Assembly: GCA_963705835.1 (NCBI GenBank)
Contig: CAVPLC010000047.1
Span: 62,001 to 126,000 of the forward strand
From: Palsa-504 sp963705835
GTDB taxonomy: Bacteria > Actinomycetota > Actinomycetes > Streptosporangiales > Streptosporangiaceae
Direction: 5' to 3'
Length of the DNA stretch: 64,000 nucleotides
Made by a program: the position numbers and the translations under genes. This document shows, piece after piece, positions 34,258-43,388 of the stretch. Numbering within the stretch: position 1 is the stretch's first letter; the number at the start of each line of letters is the position of its first letter. Under the pieces are notes generated by a model. That model ran no database searches, was not told the origin of the DNA, and worked only from the letters and a program-made list of their open reading frames with translations.

Positions 34258-37200
34258 TTAGGGTGATAGAGCGACGTGGAACCCGGGTTTCATCCCGCAG
34301 GGAGGCAGCTCGACGGCGCCAGGCACCGGCGATAAGGAGCCGACGGGGAGGGTCAGCGTGACGGGTTGCTGGGCCTGCTGGGTGGCGATCGAGCCGATGC
34401 CGGTCACGGCCGAGCCGGACTGGACGAGCGCGGTGATCGCGCTGGCTCCGGCGGAGCTCAGGCCGGCGACCTGGACGGGAGTCCAGTGCGCGCCGCTGGC
34501 CGAGGTCCAGATCGCCGCGTCCTGCCGGCCGGGCGGGCCGGACCGGGTGGCCGCGGTGAGGCCCCCGGAACCGATGGTCAGAGCGGTGATGACCGCGCTG
34601 GTTCCGGCCGGGCCGAACGGCGCGCGTTGCCAGCTCGCGCCGTCGTCGGCGGACAGCTCGGCGAACGCCACGGTGCCGCCCGCCGTGGTCTCCTGGCCTA
34701 GGGCGGCCACGCGGTCGCCGTTGATCGCGACCTGCTGAAGCGCGGCGGCCGAGGCGCCGGCCGGCAAGCCCAGGACGATCGTCGTCCAGGTGCGGTCATC
34801 GGTGGTGGCCCATACCGCGGGGTGCCCGCCCTGGGAGCCGACCGCCATGAACCCGTGCGTGCTCGCCGCGACCGCGAGCACCTGGCTCGGGCCGCTCGAA
34901 TCGTTCATGTCGGTGCCGTGGGTCCAGGAGGTCAGGCCGGGCGACCACCACACGTCCGTCGCTCCCCCGCCGCCCGGCGCGCCCGGCTTGGCGGCGATGA
35001 CGTACCCGGCCGGGCCCGCGGCGGCCGCGACCGCCGACGATCCGGCCAGGTCCTGGGCGATGGTGCCGCCGGCCCGCTGCCAGCTGATGCCGTCCGCCGA
35101 GGTGAGCACGACCGGGCCCGGCACGCCCACGGCGAGCCAGCCGGCCGGGCCGTGGGTCACGCTGGTCAGGGCGGATAGGCCCGGATCGGCGGATACCAGC
35201 GAGAGCGTGGAGGCCAGGGTCCAGGAACTGCCGGCGGAGGCCTGCCGCCACACCGCCGGGTAGCCGTTGGCGCTGCCCACCGCGATCTGCTCGCCGCCGG
35301 CCGTGGCCAGGGCGTTGACGGCCAGTTCGGGGACGGTGGCACCGGGGATGCCGGCCAGCGAGACCGGCCGTACGCTCCCCGCCGTATTCGCCTCCAGGAA
35401 CACCGGCTGCTGGCTGACCTTGCTGCCCGCGGTGGCGCCCACCGCGATGACCGTACGTCCCGCCCCGACCGCCGCGCCGGTCACCGACTCGCCCGCGGCA
35501 CTGCCGAGGGATCCCGTGGGCTGCCAGGTCGCCCCGGCACCGGCGGCGACGTAGGCCACGACCTGCCCGCCGGCGGTCGTTCCGGTGACGACGAAGCCGT
35601 CATCGCCGCCTTTCACGACGCTGGGGGTCCAGCCGCCCGTCCTGGGGTTCTCGGGGGCTGCGCCGATCGTGCCCGAGTACTGCCAGTCGCGTCCGTTAGG
35701 AGAAAAGTATGAAATTCCCTCGTTGGTGCCGCTCGCCGAGAGGCCGGGCCTGACCGCGAGCAGGCCGGATCCGTCGAACGCCAGGCCGGCCAGCGAGGTT
35801 CCTGCGCCGTGATCGGCCGGGACCGTCACCCGGGTCCAGGTCGACCCGCCGTCGGTGCTCAGCCACACCCCGGCGTACGTCGTCCCGCCGCTGGCCACCG
35901 TGCCCGAGATCAGCGTGTCCGCGCCACGCGACGCGGCGTAGGAGATGTCCTGGACCGTCTCGCCGGGACCGGCCAGCCCGAGCTGCGCGGCCGTCATCCG
36001 CTGCCAGCTCAGCCCGTCACGCGAGGTCCAGATCACCCCCTGGGTCCCGCCTCCGTCGGCCGCCGCCTGGCCCGCGGCCAGGAATCCGCTCGCGGTGGAG
36101 TTGATGACCAGGAGCCGGTCGCCGCGCAGTTGCGGGGTGATGCCGTGGGTGGCCGCCAGCGTCCAGGACAGGCCGTCCCGGCTGGTCCAGACGGCCTGGC
36201 GCCCCGCCGCGAGCCAGCCGCCCGGACCGCCGGCCAGCCGCGCCGCCAGGTACCCCGGCGGGACCGGACCGCCGCCAGGGGCGTGCAGCGGGGCCAGCCG
36301 CCAGGTCACGCCGCCGTCGGCGGACACGAAGAACTGCTGCCGGAGCACGCCGTCGCTGGCCTGGGATCCCATCGCCACGACCGTGCTGCCCGAGGCCACG
36401 ATGCGGCTGACGGCCTGGAATACACCGCGCGGCTGTTGCCCCGGATAGGTGCCGAGCGCCGCGGTGGCGAGGTCCTGGTTAGGCTGCTGGTTCGCGGTGA
36501 GCTGGCCGAGGCTGGGCAGGTGGCCCGTTACCATCGCGAGGACCAAGGCGGCGACAGCCACGACCGCGACGACCGACGCCCCGACCGCGGCCGGGCGCCG
36601 ACGGACCAGGTCCCGCGCGGCGCGGCGGCGCGCAGGACCGGGCGGGGCGGGCTCGAGCAGCAGGGATTCGCCGGCCAGGACCTGCTGGACCGGCCCGGGT
36701 TCGGTGCCCGGCCAGGTCCGCGCCAGCACCGCCCCGGTGTCTCGGTCGGGGCCGGGCTCGGACCGCGCGGACGGGTTGGTCAGCCGGGCCAGGAGCTCGT
36801 GCGCGGCGGGCCGCCGCTGCGGGTCCTTGACCAGGGCGGCTTCGACCAGCGGCCGGAGCAGGTACGGGACCGCGTCGATGTCGGGTTCGCCGTGCAGGAT
36901 CCGGTACAAGATGGCCTCGGACAGGCCGGTGCCGAACGGCATCTGCCCGCTGGCCGCGTACGCGAGCGTCACCGCCCAGGCGAAGATGTCGGCCGCCTGG
37001 CCGGCCCGGCCGGTCACCTGCTCGGGCGCCATGAAGCCGGCCGAGCCGACCAGCATGCCGGTCTTGGTCAGCCACGTCGCGTCCAGCGCACGGGCGATGC
37101 CGAAGTCGATGACCTTGGGGCTGTCCTGGCTCAGGATCACGTTGGACGGCTTGAGATCCCGGTGCACGACCCCGGCCGCATGGATCGCGGTCAGCGCCTC

Positions 37201-37572
37201 GGCCAGCCCGGTCGCCAGGCCGTACAGCATGTCCGCGCCGACCGGCCCGTGCTGCTCGACGTACTCCGACAGCGAGGGCCCTGCGGCGTATTCGGTGACC
37301 ATGAACGGCGCGGCCGACTCGGTGTCGGCCTCGATCATCCGCACCGTGCACACGCCCTTGACCCGCGCCAGCGCGGCCACCTCGTGACTGAACCGGGCCC
37401 GGAACTCGGGATCGTCGGCTAGTTCCGGACGCAGCACCTTCACCGCGACCAGGCTGTCGTCCCCGGCTGCGCCGAGATACACCACGCCCATGCCGCCCGC
37501 GCCGAGCCTGGCGGTCAGCCGGTACCTTCCGATGTGCGCAGGGTCCGTATCCCGAAGAGGCGCCCGAGCCAA
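34258..37572 (-). CDS. Receptor-type Ser/Thr protein kinase with large extracellular propeller-like domain
   Basis: A 1104-residue protein. The kinase spans about 15-265: GAGGMG at 24-29, Lys45 in VAVKVL, Glu64, HRDLKPSN with Asp139, DFG at 156-158 and MAPEQ. A proline-rich linker, then one membrane helix near 329-349 (GASVVAVVAVAALVLAMV). The remaining 750 residues are outside and consist of repeated units with Asp-box-like SADGGVTW, TSRDGLSW, STDGGSTW and TSADGISW, suggesting one or two beta-propellers; no PASTA repeats. TTG 37572 has GGGAGGGAG upstream. Convergent with the MerR-PP2C gene: a probable sensor with its counteracting phosphatase. Confidence 0.9.
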   Translation of the reverse strand: MARAPLRDTDPAHIGRYRLTARLGAGGMGVVYLGAAGDDSLVAVKVLRPELADDPEFRARFSHEVAALARVKGVCTVRMIEADTESAAPFMVTEYAAGPSLSEYVEQHGPVGADMLYGLATGLAEALTAIHAAGVVHRDLKPSNVILSQDSPKVIDFGIARALDATWLTKTGMLVGSAGFMAPEQVTGRAGQAADIFAWAVTLAYAASGQMPFGTGLSEAILYRILHGEPDIDAVPYLLRPLVEAALVKDPQRRPAAHELLARLTNPSARSEPGPDRDTGAVLARTWPGTEPGPVQQVLAGESLLLEPAPPGPARRRAARDLVRRRPAAVGASVVAVVAVAALVLAMVTGHLPSLGQLTANQQPNQDLATAALGTYPGQQPRGVFQAVSRIVASGSTVVAMGSQASDGVLRQQFFVSADGGVTWRLAPLHAPGGGPVPPGYLAARLAGGPGGWLAAGRQAVWTSRDGLSWTLAATHGITPQLRGDRLLVINSTASGFLAAGQAAADGGGTQGVIWTSRDGLSWQRMTAAQLGLAGPGETVQDISYAASRGADTLISGTVASGGTTYAGVWLSTDGGSTWTRVTVPADHGAGTSLAGLAFDGSGLLAVRPGLSASGTNEGISYFSPNGRDWQYSGTIGAAPENPRTGGWTPSVVKGGDDGFVVTGTTAGGQVVAYVAAGAGATWQPTGSLGSAAGESVTGAAVGAGRTVIAVGATAGSKVSQQPVFLEANTAGSVRPVSLAGIPGATVPELAVNALATAGGEQIAVGSANGYPAVWRQASAGSSWTLASTLSLVSADPGLSALTSVTHGPAGWLAVGVPGPVVLTSADGISWQRAGGTIAQDLAGSSAVAAAAGPAGYVIAAKPGAPGGGGATDVWWSPGLTSWTHGTDMNDSSGPSQVLAVAASTHGFMAVGSQGGHPAVWATTDDRTWTTIVLGLPAGASAAALQQVAINGDRVAALGQETTAGGTVAFAELSADDGASWQRAPFGPAGTSAVITALTIGSGGLTAATRSGPPGRQDAAIWTSASGAHWTPVQVAGLSSAGASAITALVQSGSAVTGIGSIATQQAQQPVTLTLPVGSLSPVPGAVELPPCGMKPGFHVALSP

Positions 37573-37920
37573 GGATTCTCCCTCCCGCAGGGCTAGTCAT
37601 CGCGACTCTGGGCCGCCGTACAGACACTCTTCGTGGGGGATTGTGGTTATCGTCAGCTTATGTCGCTGATGTCCGGCGGTGTCCGGGCTGAGCCTTACGG
37701 GCTGCTTACGTGTGAGTCACCGACCAGGCATGCCCCGGGGGCCGGAAACGGACCCGGGCCACGAGCCGGGCGCCGGGGCGCATGGCCTCGGCGATCAGAG
37801 CCGGGTCGACCTCGGCGAGCTTCAGCTTGGCGGCGCCGCGGAAAAGCCGGGTCGAGGAGGCCTGACGCCCTCAGAGAAATCGATGGCCCGCCGTCGCGGG
37901 CCGCTGGCACGCTGGACGAT
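37573..37920. other. Intergenic region with a possible gene remnant
   Basis: On the minus strand from about 37876 to TAA near 37706, one frame reads coding-like text (TRLFRGAAKLKLAEVDPALI, then IAEAMRPGARLVARV) but has no good start and is cut by TGA just upstream. It may be the end of a decayed gene. The rest holds the upstream regions of the kinase (minus) and the hydrolase (plus); no operator was recognised. Confidence 0.35.
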
Positions 37921-38916
37921 ATGGACTCAGCCGGCTACGACCCCTTCGCGGCGGGACGGGACCCGGTGGGCGTCCGGACCTTCCGGGCGCAGGACGCGGC
38001 CCGCGGCCGGGTCTTCCCGTGCGAGATCTGGTACCCTGCGCAGGCGGAGTCCGCCGCGTCGGGCGAGGCCCGGGACGCCACGGCCCGGGGCAGCCCGCTG
38101 CCGCTGGTCGTCTTCTCCCATTACAGCGGCGGGCACCGCCGCAAGGCGGTTTTCCTGGGCCGGCACCTGGCCAGTCACGGCTATGCCGTCGCCGCGCTCG
38201 ACCACAGTGAGGTGATCGCGCCCGAACTGGCCCGCCCGTCCGGCGAGACCAGCGCCGGGCAAGCCGAGCGGATCGCGGCCGTCATCGGCAGCCGGGTGCC
38301 TGACGTGCGCTTCCTGCTGGACCATCTGCTGACGGACGGGGTCGCGGGCCTGGAGTTCGACGCGGCACGGGTGGGGCTGGCGGGGCACAGTTTCGGCGGC
38401 TGGACCGCGCTGGCCGCGCCGGAGGTCGAGCCGAGGGTGAGAGCCGTGGTGGCGCTCGCGCCGGGCGGAGGGGGGCGGCCCAGGCCGGGAATCCTCCCGC
38501 TCACGCTGGCCTTCGGCTGGGATCGCGAGGTGCCCGCGCTTTACCTGGCCGCCGAGGATGACGTGCCGGTGCCACTGGAGGGCCTGTACGAGCTGTTCGG
38601 CCGGGCTCCGGCCCCGAAGCGGATGTTCGTCCTGCGGTGTGCCGACCACCAGCACTTCGTCGATGACGTCGAGGGCGAGCACGAAGCGCTGCGGGCGATG
38701 TCGCTGCCCGGCGACGCAGCCTGGATCCCGTCCGCCATGCAGCCGGCCAGCGAACTGTGCACCGGTGAGCAGGCCCACACGTTCACGCGCGGGCTGGCGC
38801 TCGCCCACCTGGATGCCACCCTGGGCGGCAGCGGTGCTGCCGCGCGGCTCCTGGCCGGCGACGTCGAGGCCGCGCTCGCGGCACGCGGAGTCGACGCCTT
38901 CGCGTACCCGGGCTGA
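37921..38916 (+). CDS. Alpha/beta hydrolase (PAF-acetylhydrolase / dienelactone-hydrolase-like)
   Basis: A 331-residue hydrolase. LPLVVFSHYSGGHRRKAVFL holds the oxyanion strand, VGLAGHSFGGWTALA the nucleophile serine, and ALYLAAEDDVPVPLEG and CADHQHFVDD supply candidate Asp and His. The N-terminal GVRTFRAQDAARGRVFPCEI with IWYPA matches the isoform-II PAF-acetylhydrolase-like group. No signal peptide, so cytosolic. Substrate unknown, probably an ester. ATG 37921 is the only good start; the ORF upstream is non-coding in character. Confidence 0.82.
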   Translation: MDSAGYDPFAAGRDPVGVRTFRAQDAARGRVFPCEIWYPAQAESAASGEARDATARGSPLPLVVFSHYSGGHRRKAVFLGRHLASHGYAVAALDHSEVIAPELARPSGETSAGQAERIAAVIGSRVPDVRFLLDHLLTDGVAGLEFDAARVGLAGHSFGGWTALAAPEVEPRVRAVVALAPGGGGRPRPGILPLTLAFGWDREVPALYLAAEDDVPVPLEGLYELFGRAPAPKRMFVLRCADHQHFVDDVEGEHEALRAMSLPGDAAWIPSAMQPASELCTGEQAHTFTRGLALAHLDATLGGSGAAARLLAGDVEAALAARGVDAFAYPG

Positions 38917-38986
38917 GCCCGGGCGCGGGTCAGCCTGGCCCGGTGCGGGCGTTGTCAGGGAGGGCGACGGCTGGCAGCATGACGGC

Positions 38987-39499
38987 GTGGACTACGTACT
39001 CGCTCAGGTCAACGTCGCACGGCTGCGAGAACCGCTGGACAGCCCGTTGCTGGCGGACTTCGTGGCGGATCTCGATCCGGTGAACGCGACAGCGGATGCG
39101 GCCCCCGGCTTCGTCTGGCGGCTGCAGACCGAGGGCGGGAACGCGACGTCGGTGCGCGCGTTCGAATGGGACGCCGCCGGGAGCGCCGGCATGCTGGTCA
39201 ACATGTCGGTCTGGGAATCGGTCGAGGCGCTGGCCGCCTTCGTGTACTCCGGCGCGCACCGCCAGGTGCTGCGGCGCCGGCGACGGTGGTTCGAGCGGAT
39301 GACAGAGGCTTACACCGCCCTCTGGTGGATACCGCGTGGCCACCTTCCGACCACCGAGGAGGCCGAGGAGCGGGTCCTGTACTTGCGCGAGTTCGGGCCC
39401 ACGCCGTACGTCTTCACGCTCAAGGAGCACTTCCCGCCGCCCGACGTGGCCGACCCGCGCCCGGTGCGCAGTCCTGAAGAGTGGAACTGCCCGGTCTAG
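38987..39499 (+). CDS. DUF3291 family protein
   Basis: A 170-residue protein from GTG 38987. YVLAQVNVARLREPLDSPLL, FVWRLQTEGGNAT, LVNMSVWESVEALAAFVY and WFERMTEAYTALWWIPRGH are the recurring DUF3291 motifs; the fold is that of dimeric alpha/beta-barrel monooxygenase-like proteins. No proven activity. Ends with a stop 18 bases from the convergent MFS gene. No clear link to the preceding hydrolase beyond shared direction. Confidence 0.85.
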   Translation: MDYVLAQVNVARLREPLDSPLLADFVADLDPVNATADAAPGFVWRLQTEGGNATSVRAFEWDAAGSAGMLVNMSVWESVEALAAFVYSGAHRQVLRRRRRWFERMTEAYTALWWIPRGHLPTTEEAEERVLYLREFGPTPYVFTLKEHFPPPDVADPRPVRSPEEWNCPV

Positions 39500-39517
39500 T
39501 ACGTGAACGCCTGGCGG

Positions 39518-41056
39518 TCAGGCTGAGATGGCGGGACCCGCCTCCGTTTCGGCTTCCATCACCCCGGGGACCGCGGCGCCCGGCGTGTCCTGCCGGACCA
39601 GCGGGCCGGGGCGGAACAGCAGGCCGGCCACGATCGCGCCGCCGGCCAGGATGCCGGACGTCCACCAGAACGCGGTGTCGTAGCCGTGCGCGAGGCCCAG
39701 GCCGGTCAGCGCGGGGAGGCCGATGACCCGGGCCGACGCGATGTGCGCGGCGATGTAGGACGCCACGGCGCTGGCGAAGATGGTGTTCAGCAGCGAGGTG
39801 CCGATGGAGGCGCCGAGCTGCTGGCCCACGGTCACGGTCGCCGACGCGACCCCGGCGTCCTGCGGGGCCACGCCGAACGTGCCGGTGTTGATCGACGGCG
39901 CGATGATCATGCCGAGGCCGACCCCGGTCATGATGACGGGGCCGAGCACGCCCGCGGCGTAGCCGGTGTGCGGCCCGAGCTGGGCGAACCAGACCATGGC
40001 CCCCGCCCCGACCAGCATCCCGGTCGCGACCAGCGGCTTGGGTCCGATCCTGGGCATCAGCACGATGGTGGACAGGTTGGCCGCGACCGCGATGCCGCCG
40101 GCGATCGGCAGGAACGCGAACCCGGTCACCACCGGGGAGTACCGGAGCGTCTGCTGCAGGTAGTAGGTCAGGAACAGGAACGTCGCGAACAGGCCAGCCG
40201 AGGCGATGAGCATCGACAGGTAGGCGCCGCCCCGGTTGCGGTCCAGCACCACGCGGGGCGGCAGCAGGGGGTGGGCAGCCCGGCCCATCCAGAACGCGAA
40301 CCCGGCGAGCAGCACCACGCCAGCGACGAGGAAGCCCCACGTGGACGGCGTGTGCCAGTTGTGCGTGGCCGCGTTCGAGAACCCGTAGACCAGGCAGAAC
40401 ACGCCACTGGACACCAGCATCGCGCCCGGGATGTCCAGCCTGGGCTTGACCGGGGACGGATGCCGCTCCAGCAGCAGCAGTCCGCCGACGAAGGCCAGGC
40501 CGGCGAAGATCAGGTTCACGTACAGCGTCCACCGCCAGGACAGGTACTCGGTCAGCACGCCGCCGAGCAGCAGGCCCACCGCGCCGCCGGCCGCGGCGAT
40601 CGCGCCGTAGACCCCGAACGCCTTGCCGCGGTCCTTCGGCTCGGTGAACGTGGTCGTCAGCAGGGACAGCGCCGACGGGACCAGGAGCGCGGCGAACGCG
40701 CCCTGGCAGGCCCGTGCGGTCACCAGCATGGCGAAATTGACCGAGGCACCGCCGATGGCCGAGACGCCCGCGAAGCCGAGCAGCCCGACCAGGAACGTCA
40801 CCTTCCGGCCGAGCAGGTCCGCCAGCCTGCCCCCGAGCAACAGGAGGCTGCCGAACGCCAGCGTGTAGGCGGTGACCACCCACTGCCGGTCGACCGTGCT
40901 GAAGTGCAGCGCGCGCTGCGCCGACGGCAGCGCGATGTTCATGATCGTGGCGTCGAGGACGACCATGAGCTGCGCGATGCCGATCACGCCCAGGACGAGC
41001 CAGCGCCGCCGGTCCCCGCTGCCGATGGTGTTGACTTCAGACATTGCCTTCACCAA
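39518..41056 (-). CDS. MFS drug-efflux transporter, DHA2 (14-TM) family
   Basis: A 512-residue transporter of the EmrB/QacA type with 14 predicted membrane segments. VVLDATIMNIALPSAQRAL (TM1 motif D1), GGRLADLLGRK (motif A), the first-half motif around ARACQGAFAALLVPSALSLL, and GVYGAIAAAGGAVGLLLGG (motif C, antiporter type) are all visible. It should export hydrophobic drugs against protons. The start is GTG 41056 or ATG 41044. Divergent from a TetR gene, with two GGAG-based dyads between them, the standard local-repressor arrangement. Confidence 0.93.
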   Translation of the reverse strand: MVKAMSEVNTIGSGDRRRWLVLGVIGIAQLMVVLDATIMNIALPSAQRALHFSTVDRQWVVTAYTLAFGSLLLLGGRLADLLGRKVTFLVGLLGFAGVSAIGGASVNFAMLVTARACQGAFAALLVPSALSLLTTTFTEPKDRGKAFGVYGAIAAAGGAVGLLLGGVLTEYLSWRWTLYVNLIFAGLAFVGGLLLLERHPSPVKPRLDIPGAMLVSSGVFCLVYGFSNAATHNWHTPSTWGFLVAGVVLLAGFAFWMGRAAHPLLPPRVVLDRNRGGAYLSMLIASAGLFATFLFLTYYLQQTLRYSPVVTGFAFLPIAGGIAVAANLSTIVLMPRIGPKPLVATGMLVGAGAMVWFAQLGPHTGYAAGVLGPVIMTGVGLGMIIAPSINTGTFGVAPQDAGVASATVTVGQQLGASIGTSLLNTIFASAVASYIAAHIASARVIGLPALTGLGLAHGYDTAFWWTSGILAGGAIVAGLLFRPGPLVRQDTPGAAVPGVMEAETEAGPAISA

Positions 41057-41059
41057 TCT

Positions 41060-41113
41060 GGAGGTACCTTCTCCGTTTAGTCCACGCTAGCATGAAGCGG
41101 AGAGCTTGTCTCC
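41060..41113. promoter_or_regulatory. Two GGAG(A)-type dyads between MFS and TetR genes
   Basis: GGAG-N7-CTCC at 41060-41074 and GGAGA-N5-TCTCC at 41099-41113, about four helix turns apart, in the gap between divergent transporter and TetR genes. Likely TetR operators controlling both genes. Confidence 0.5.
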
Positions 41114-41132
41114 ACTTTTTTGGGAGGTTGAC

Positions 41133-41847
41133 GTGGCGCAGTGGCCCGGAGACCGCAAGGGCCCCGAGGACCATGCGGACCCCGAGGGCTGCGCGGACCT
41201 GGTGCGGCCGCTGCGGCGCGACGCCGAGCGGAACCGCCAGCGCATCCTGAAGGCGGCCTCGGAGGTATTCACCGAGCGCGGCCTCGACGTCAGCCTGGAT
41301 GAGGTGGCCCGGCACGCCGGGGTGGGGGTCGGCACCGTCTACCGGCGGTTCCGCACCAAGGAGGACCTGGTCGAAGCGCTGTTCCTGGACCGCATCGAGG
41401 AGGTGGCCGCGCTGGCCGAGGAGGCCGCCGAGGCGTCCGACCCCTGGTCCGCCCTGGTCCGCTTCATGGAGCAGGCGACCGAGATGCTGGCCGGCGACCT
41501 CGGCCTGCGGCAGATGCTGATGTTCGCCACCTACGCCCGGGACAGCGTTCTCGTACGCGCGGCAGCGGAACGCGCCCCTGATGAGCGGTCTGGTCGAGCG
41601 GGCGCAGGCCGCGGGCCAGCTCAGGTCTGACCTCAGGCAGACCGACATCCCGTTCATCGTCTTCGTGCTTACCGAGGCGGCGCAGCTCGCGCGGCAGACC
41701 AGCCCGGAGATCTGGCGCAGGTACCTGACCCTCGTCCTGGACGGCCTACGGCCGCAGCGGGACGGCGTCACCCCGCTCCCCGTCCCCGCGCTGAGTCCGG
41801 ATGAGTTCGAGAAGACCATGCGGCAGAACGTCCCCCGGCATCACTGA
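41133..41847 (+). CDS. TetR-family repressor, apparent +1 frameshift
   Basis: About 237 residues after repair. The HTH is complete: RDAERNRQRILKAASEVF, LDEVARHAGVGVGTVYRRFR and TKEDLVEALFLDR. The ligand-binding half continues in another frame (MSGLVERAQAAGQLRSDLRQ, ending TMRQNVPRHH). The break lies in the CCCC run at 41575-41578; dropping one C gives a smooth AAERALMSGLVERA. GTG 41133 has GGAGG 5 bases upstream. Likely the local repressor of the divergent drug exporter. Confidence 0.85.
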
Positions 41848-42290
41848 ACGTTTCGCGTCGCCGTTCCGCCTTGATCCGGTTGAGCATTTGCGAGCGCGTG
41901 GATTGCATTTGCAAGTGCGTTTACAAAGCGTAAACGAATCACAATCATGCAATCGTTAGCAGCTCCCGGCGTCATCAGGGAATTAACCGCCGATCCGCGT
42001 TTGCGGGCATCATCACCGCAGCTAGATGGTCATGCGCGAGGCGACCCACGGCCGTTCGCGGGAAGCGGCTAGCCGCGCGGGATCGGCTCGGTGAACACGC
42101 TGAGCAAGCACCAGGATCACTCGGAAGGGGACGCCGCACACAAAGTCATCCGAGAGGTGACATCCGGGCGAAAAACCTTTAACATGGTCGTGCGCTTAGG
42201 CGCTACCCAGCTAATTCGGCGGGAAGCTACCCGCCCAAACCCGGCCGGTCGGCCTTTCCCGCTCACAGGTTTCCTCAGGAGACATCCCGC
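41848..42290. other. Intergenic region with short repeats
   Basis: No firm gene. A relatively AT-rich block at 41880-41960 holds the repeats listed separately. A weak 67-codon ORF (GTG 42091 to TGA 42294) overlaps the next start by 4 bases, but its codon use in the second half is not coding-like. AGGAGA near 42275 belongs to the next gene. Confidence 0.5.
41884..41936. repeat. Direct repeat plus dyad in an AT-rich patch
   Basis: GCATTTGCGAGCGCG (41884-41898) recurs as GCATTTGCAAGTGCG (41905-41919), 21 bases (two helix turns) apart, followed by CGTTTAC-N5-GTAAACG (41918-41936). Could be a regulator-binding array. Confidence 0.4.
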
Positions 42291-42515
42291 ATGAACCCCG
42301 TCGACAGCGTGCCAGACGCCGACCTGTCGTGCCGGTCAGGACAGGACGACGTCAGCGGGCCCGGTACGGCTGCTGACCACGGTGACGATATGCCGCCGCG
42401 CGCTCCCTGGACCCAAAGACCGCTCCAGGACATCCAGGACCTTATCGACAAGCTCGCCGCGGTGACCCAGCAGCTCCGCCACCCGGGCAGCAGCGTTCGG
42501 GGCTCGTCTCGCTAA
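42291..42515 (+). CDS. Small hypothetical protein
   Basis: A 74-residue acidic, proline-rich protein with AGGAGA about 8 bases before ATG 42291. The C-terminal part PLQDIQDLIDKLAAVTQQL predicts one amphipathic helix. No family recognised. It converges with the XRE/DUF5753 regulator gene. It is not a DUF397 protein, the usual neighbour of such regulators. Confidence 0.45.
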   Translation: MNPVDSVPDADLSCRSGQDDVSGPGTAADHGDDMPPRAPWTQRPLQDIQDLIDKLAAVTQQLRHPGSSVRGSSR

Positions 42516-42542
42516 CCGGGCTCCGAGGGCCGTTAGCGAGTC

Positions 42543-43388
42543 CTACGGGTTCAGGTCCCGCAGCAGGTGCGCGCTGGCCGCCGGGCTGAGGGCCGAGGCG
42601 CGCAGCAGTGCGAACGCGCGGACGTAGCGGGCCACGTCGGACTGGCTCTCCAGGTACACGCCGCCGGACAGCGCCTGCAGGTACACCACTCCCAGGCTCG
42701 GCGCGTCGGGAAACCTCAGGATGGCCAGGGACCCGCCGCCGGCCGCGGCGTGCGCCCCGGCCGAGAACGGCAGCACCTGGATCGTGACGGCCGGCGAATC
42801 CGCGGTCAGCTTGACAAGGTGGCTGATCTGCCCGGCCATGACGTCCGCGCCCCCGACCGCCTGGTGCAGGGCACCCTCGCCGAGCACCACGGCGATGCGT
42901 CCGCCGCCGCCGAGCACCGCCTGCCTGCGCACGGCCTGGGCCGCCACCGCGTCCTCTCGCTGCTGGCCGGTCTGGTAGCCCGGCTCGGCGGCGGCGATGG
43001 CGCGGGCGTACTCGTCGGTCTGCAGGAGATCGGGTATGAGCTGGGCCTCGTAGGTCATGATCTCGGACGCGGCCGACTCCATGATCACGTAGTCCAGGTA
43101 GGCGTCGGTCATGATATCCGCGTACGGATGCCACCAGCTGTTGCGGCCGCCGCGGCTGGTGATCGCCATCAGCGCGAGCTGTTCGCTGGCGGGCACGCCG
43201 TACTCGGTCAGCAGTTCGCGTAGTTCCTTAGGCCTGATGCCGCGCTGACCGGTCTCGATCCTGCTGATCTTCGAGCGGTCGCATTCGAGGATCCGGGCCG
43301 CGTCCTCGAGCGTGTAGCCGATGTGCTCCCGGTACCGGCGTAGCGCGCCGCCGACCAGGCGTCGCCGTACGGGGGGATCTCCGGTCAC
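42543..43388 (-). CDS. XRE-family regulator with DUF5753 domain
   Basis: A 281-residue regulator. Helix-turn-helix at about residues 10-65 (ALRRYREHIGYTLEDAARIL, ECDRSKISRIETGQRGIRPK), followed by the DUF5753 domain (YEAQLIPDLLQTDEYARAI, VTIQVLPFSAGAHAAAGG). Families of such regulators are expanded in Streptomyces-like actinobacteria and usually pair with DUF397 proteins. GTG 43388 is chosen because the 40 residues before it are not conserved in type and the upstream DNA is AT-rich promoter-like. Target unknown. Confidence 0.88.
   Translation of the reverse strand: MTGDPPVRRRLVGGALRRYREHIGYTLEDAARILECDRSKISRIETGQRGIRPKELRELLTEYGVPASEQLALMAITSRGGRNSWWHPYADIMTDAYLDYVIMESAASEIMTYEAQLIPDLLQTDEYARAIAAAEPGYQTGQQREDAVAAQAVRRQAVLGGGGRIAVVLGEGALHQAVGGADVMAGQISHLVKLTADSPAVTIQVLPFSAGAHAAAGGGSLAILRFPDAPSLGVVYLQALSGGVYLESQSDVARYVRAFALLRASALSPAASAHLLRDLNP

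Noticed and set aside
42091..42294. 67-codon ORF overlapping the next start by 4 bases
   Set aside because: The overlap is suggestive, but there is no good ribosome site, the second half has poor codon use, and no family is recognisable.
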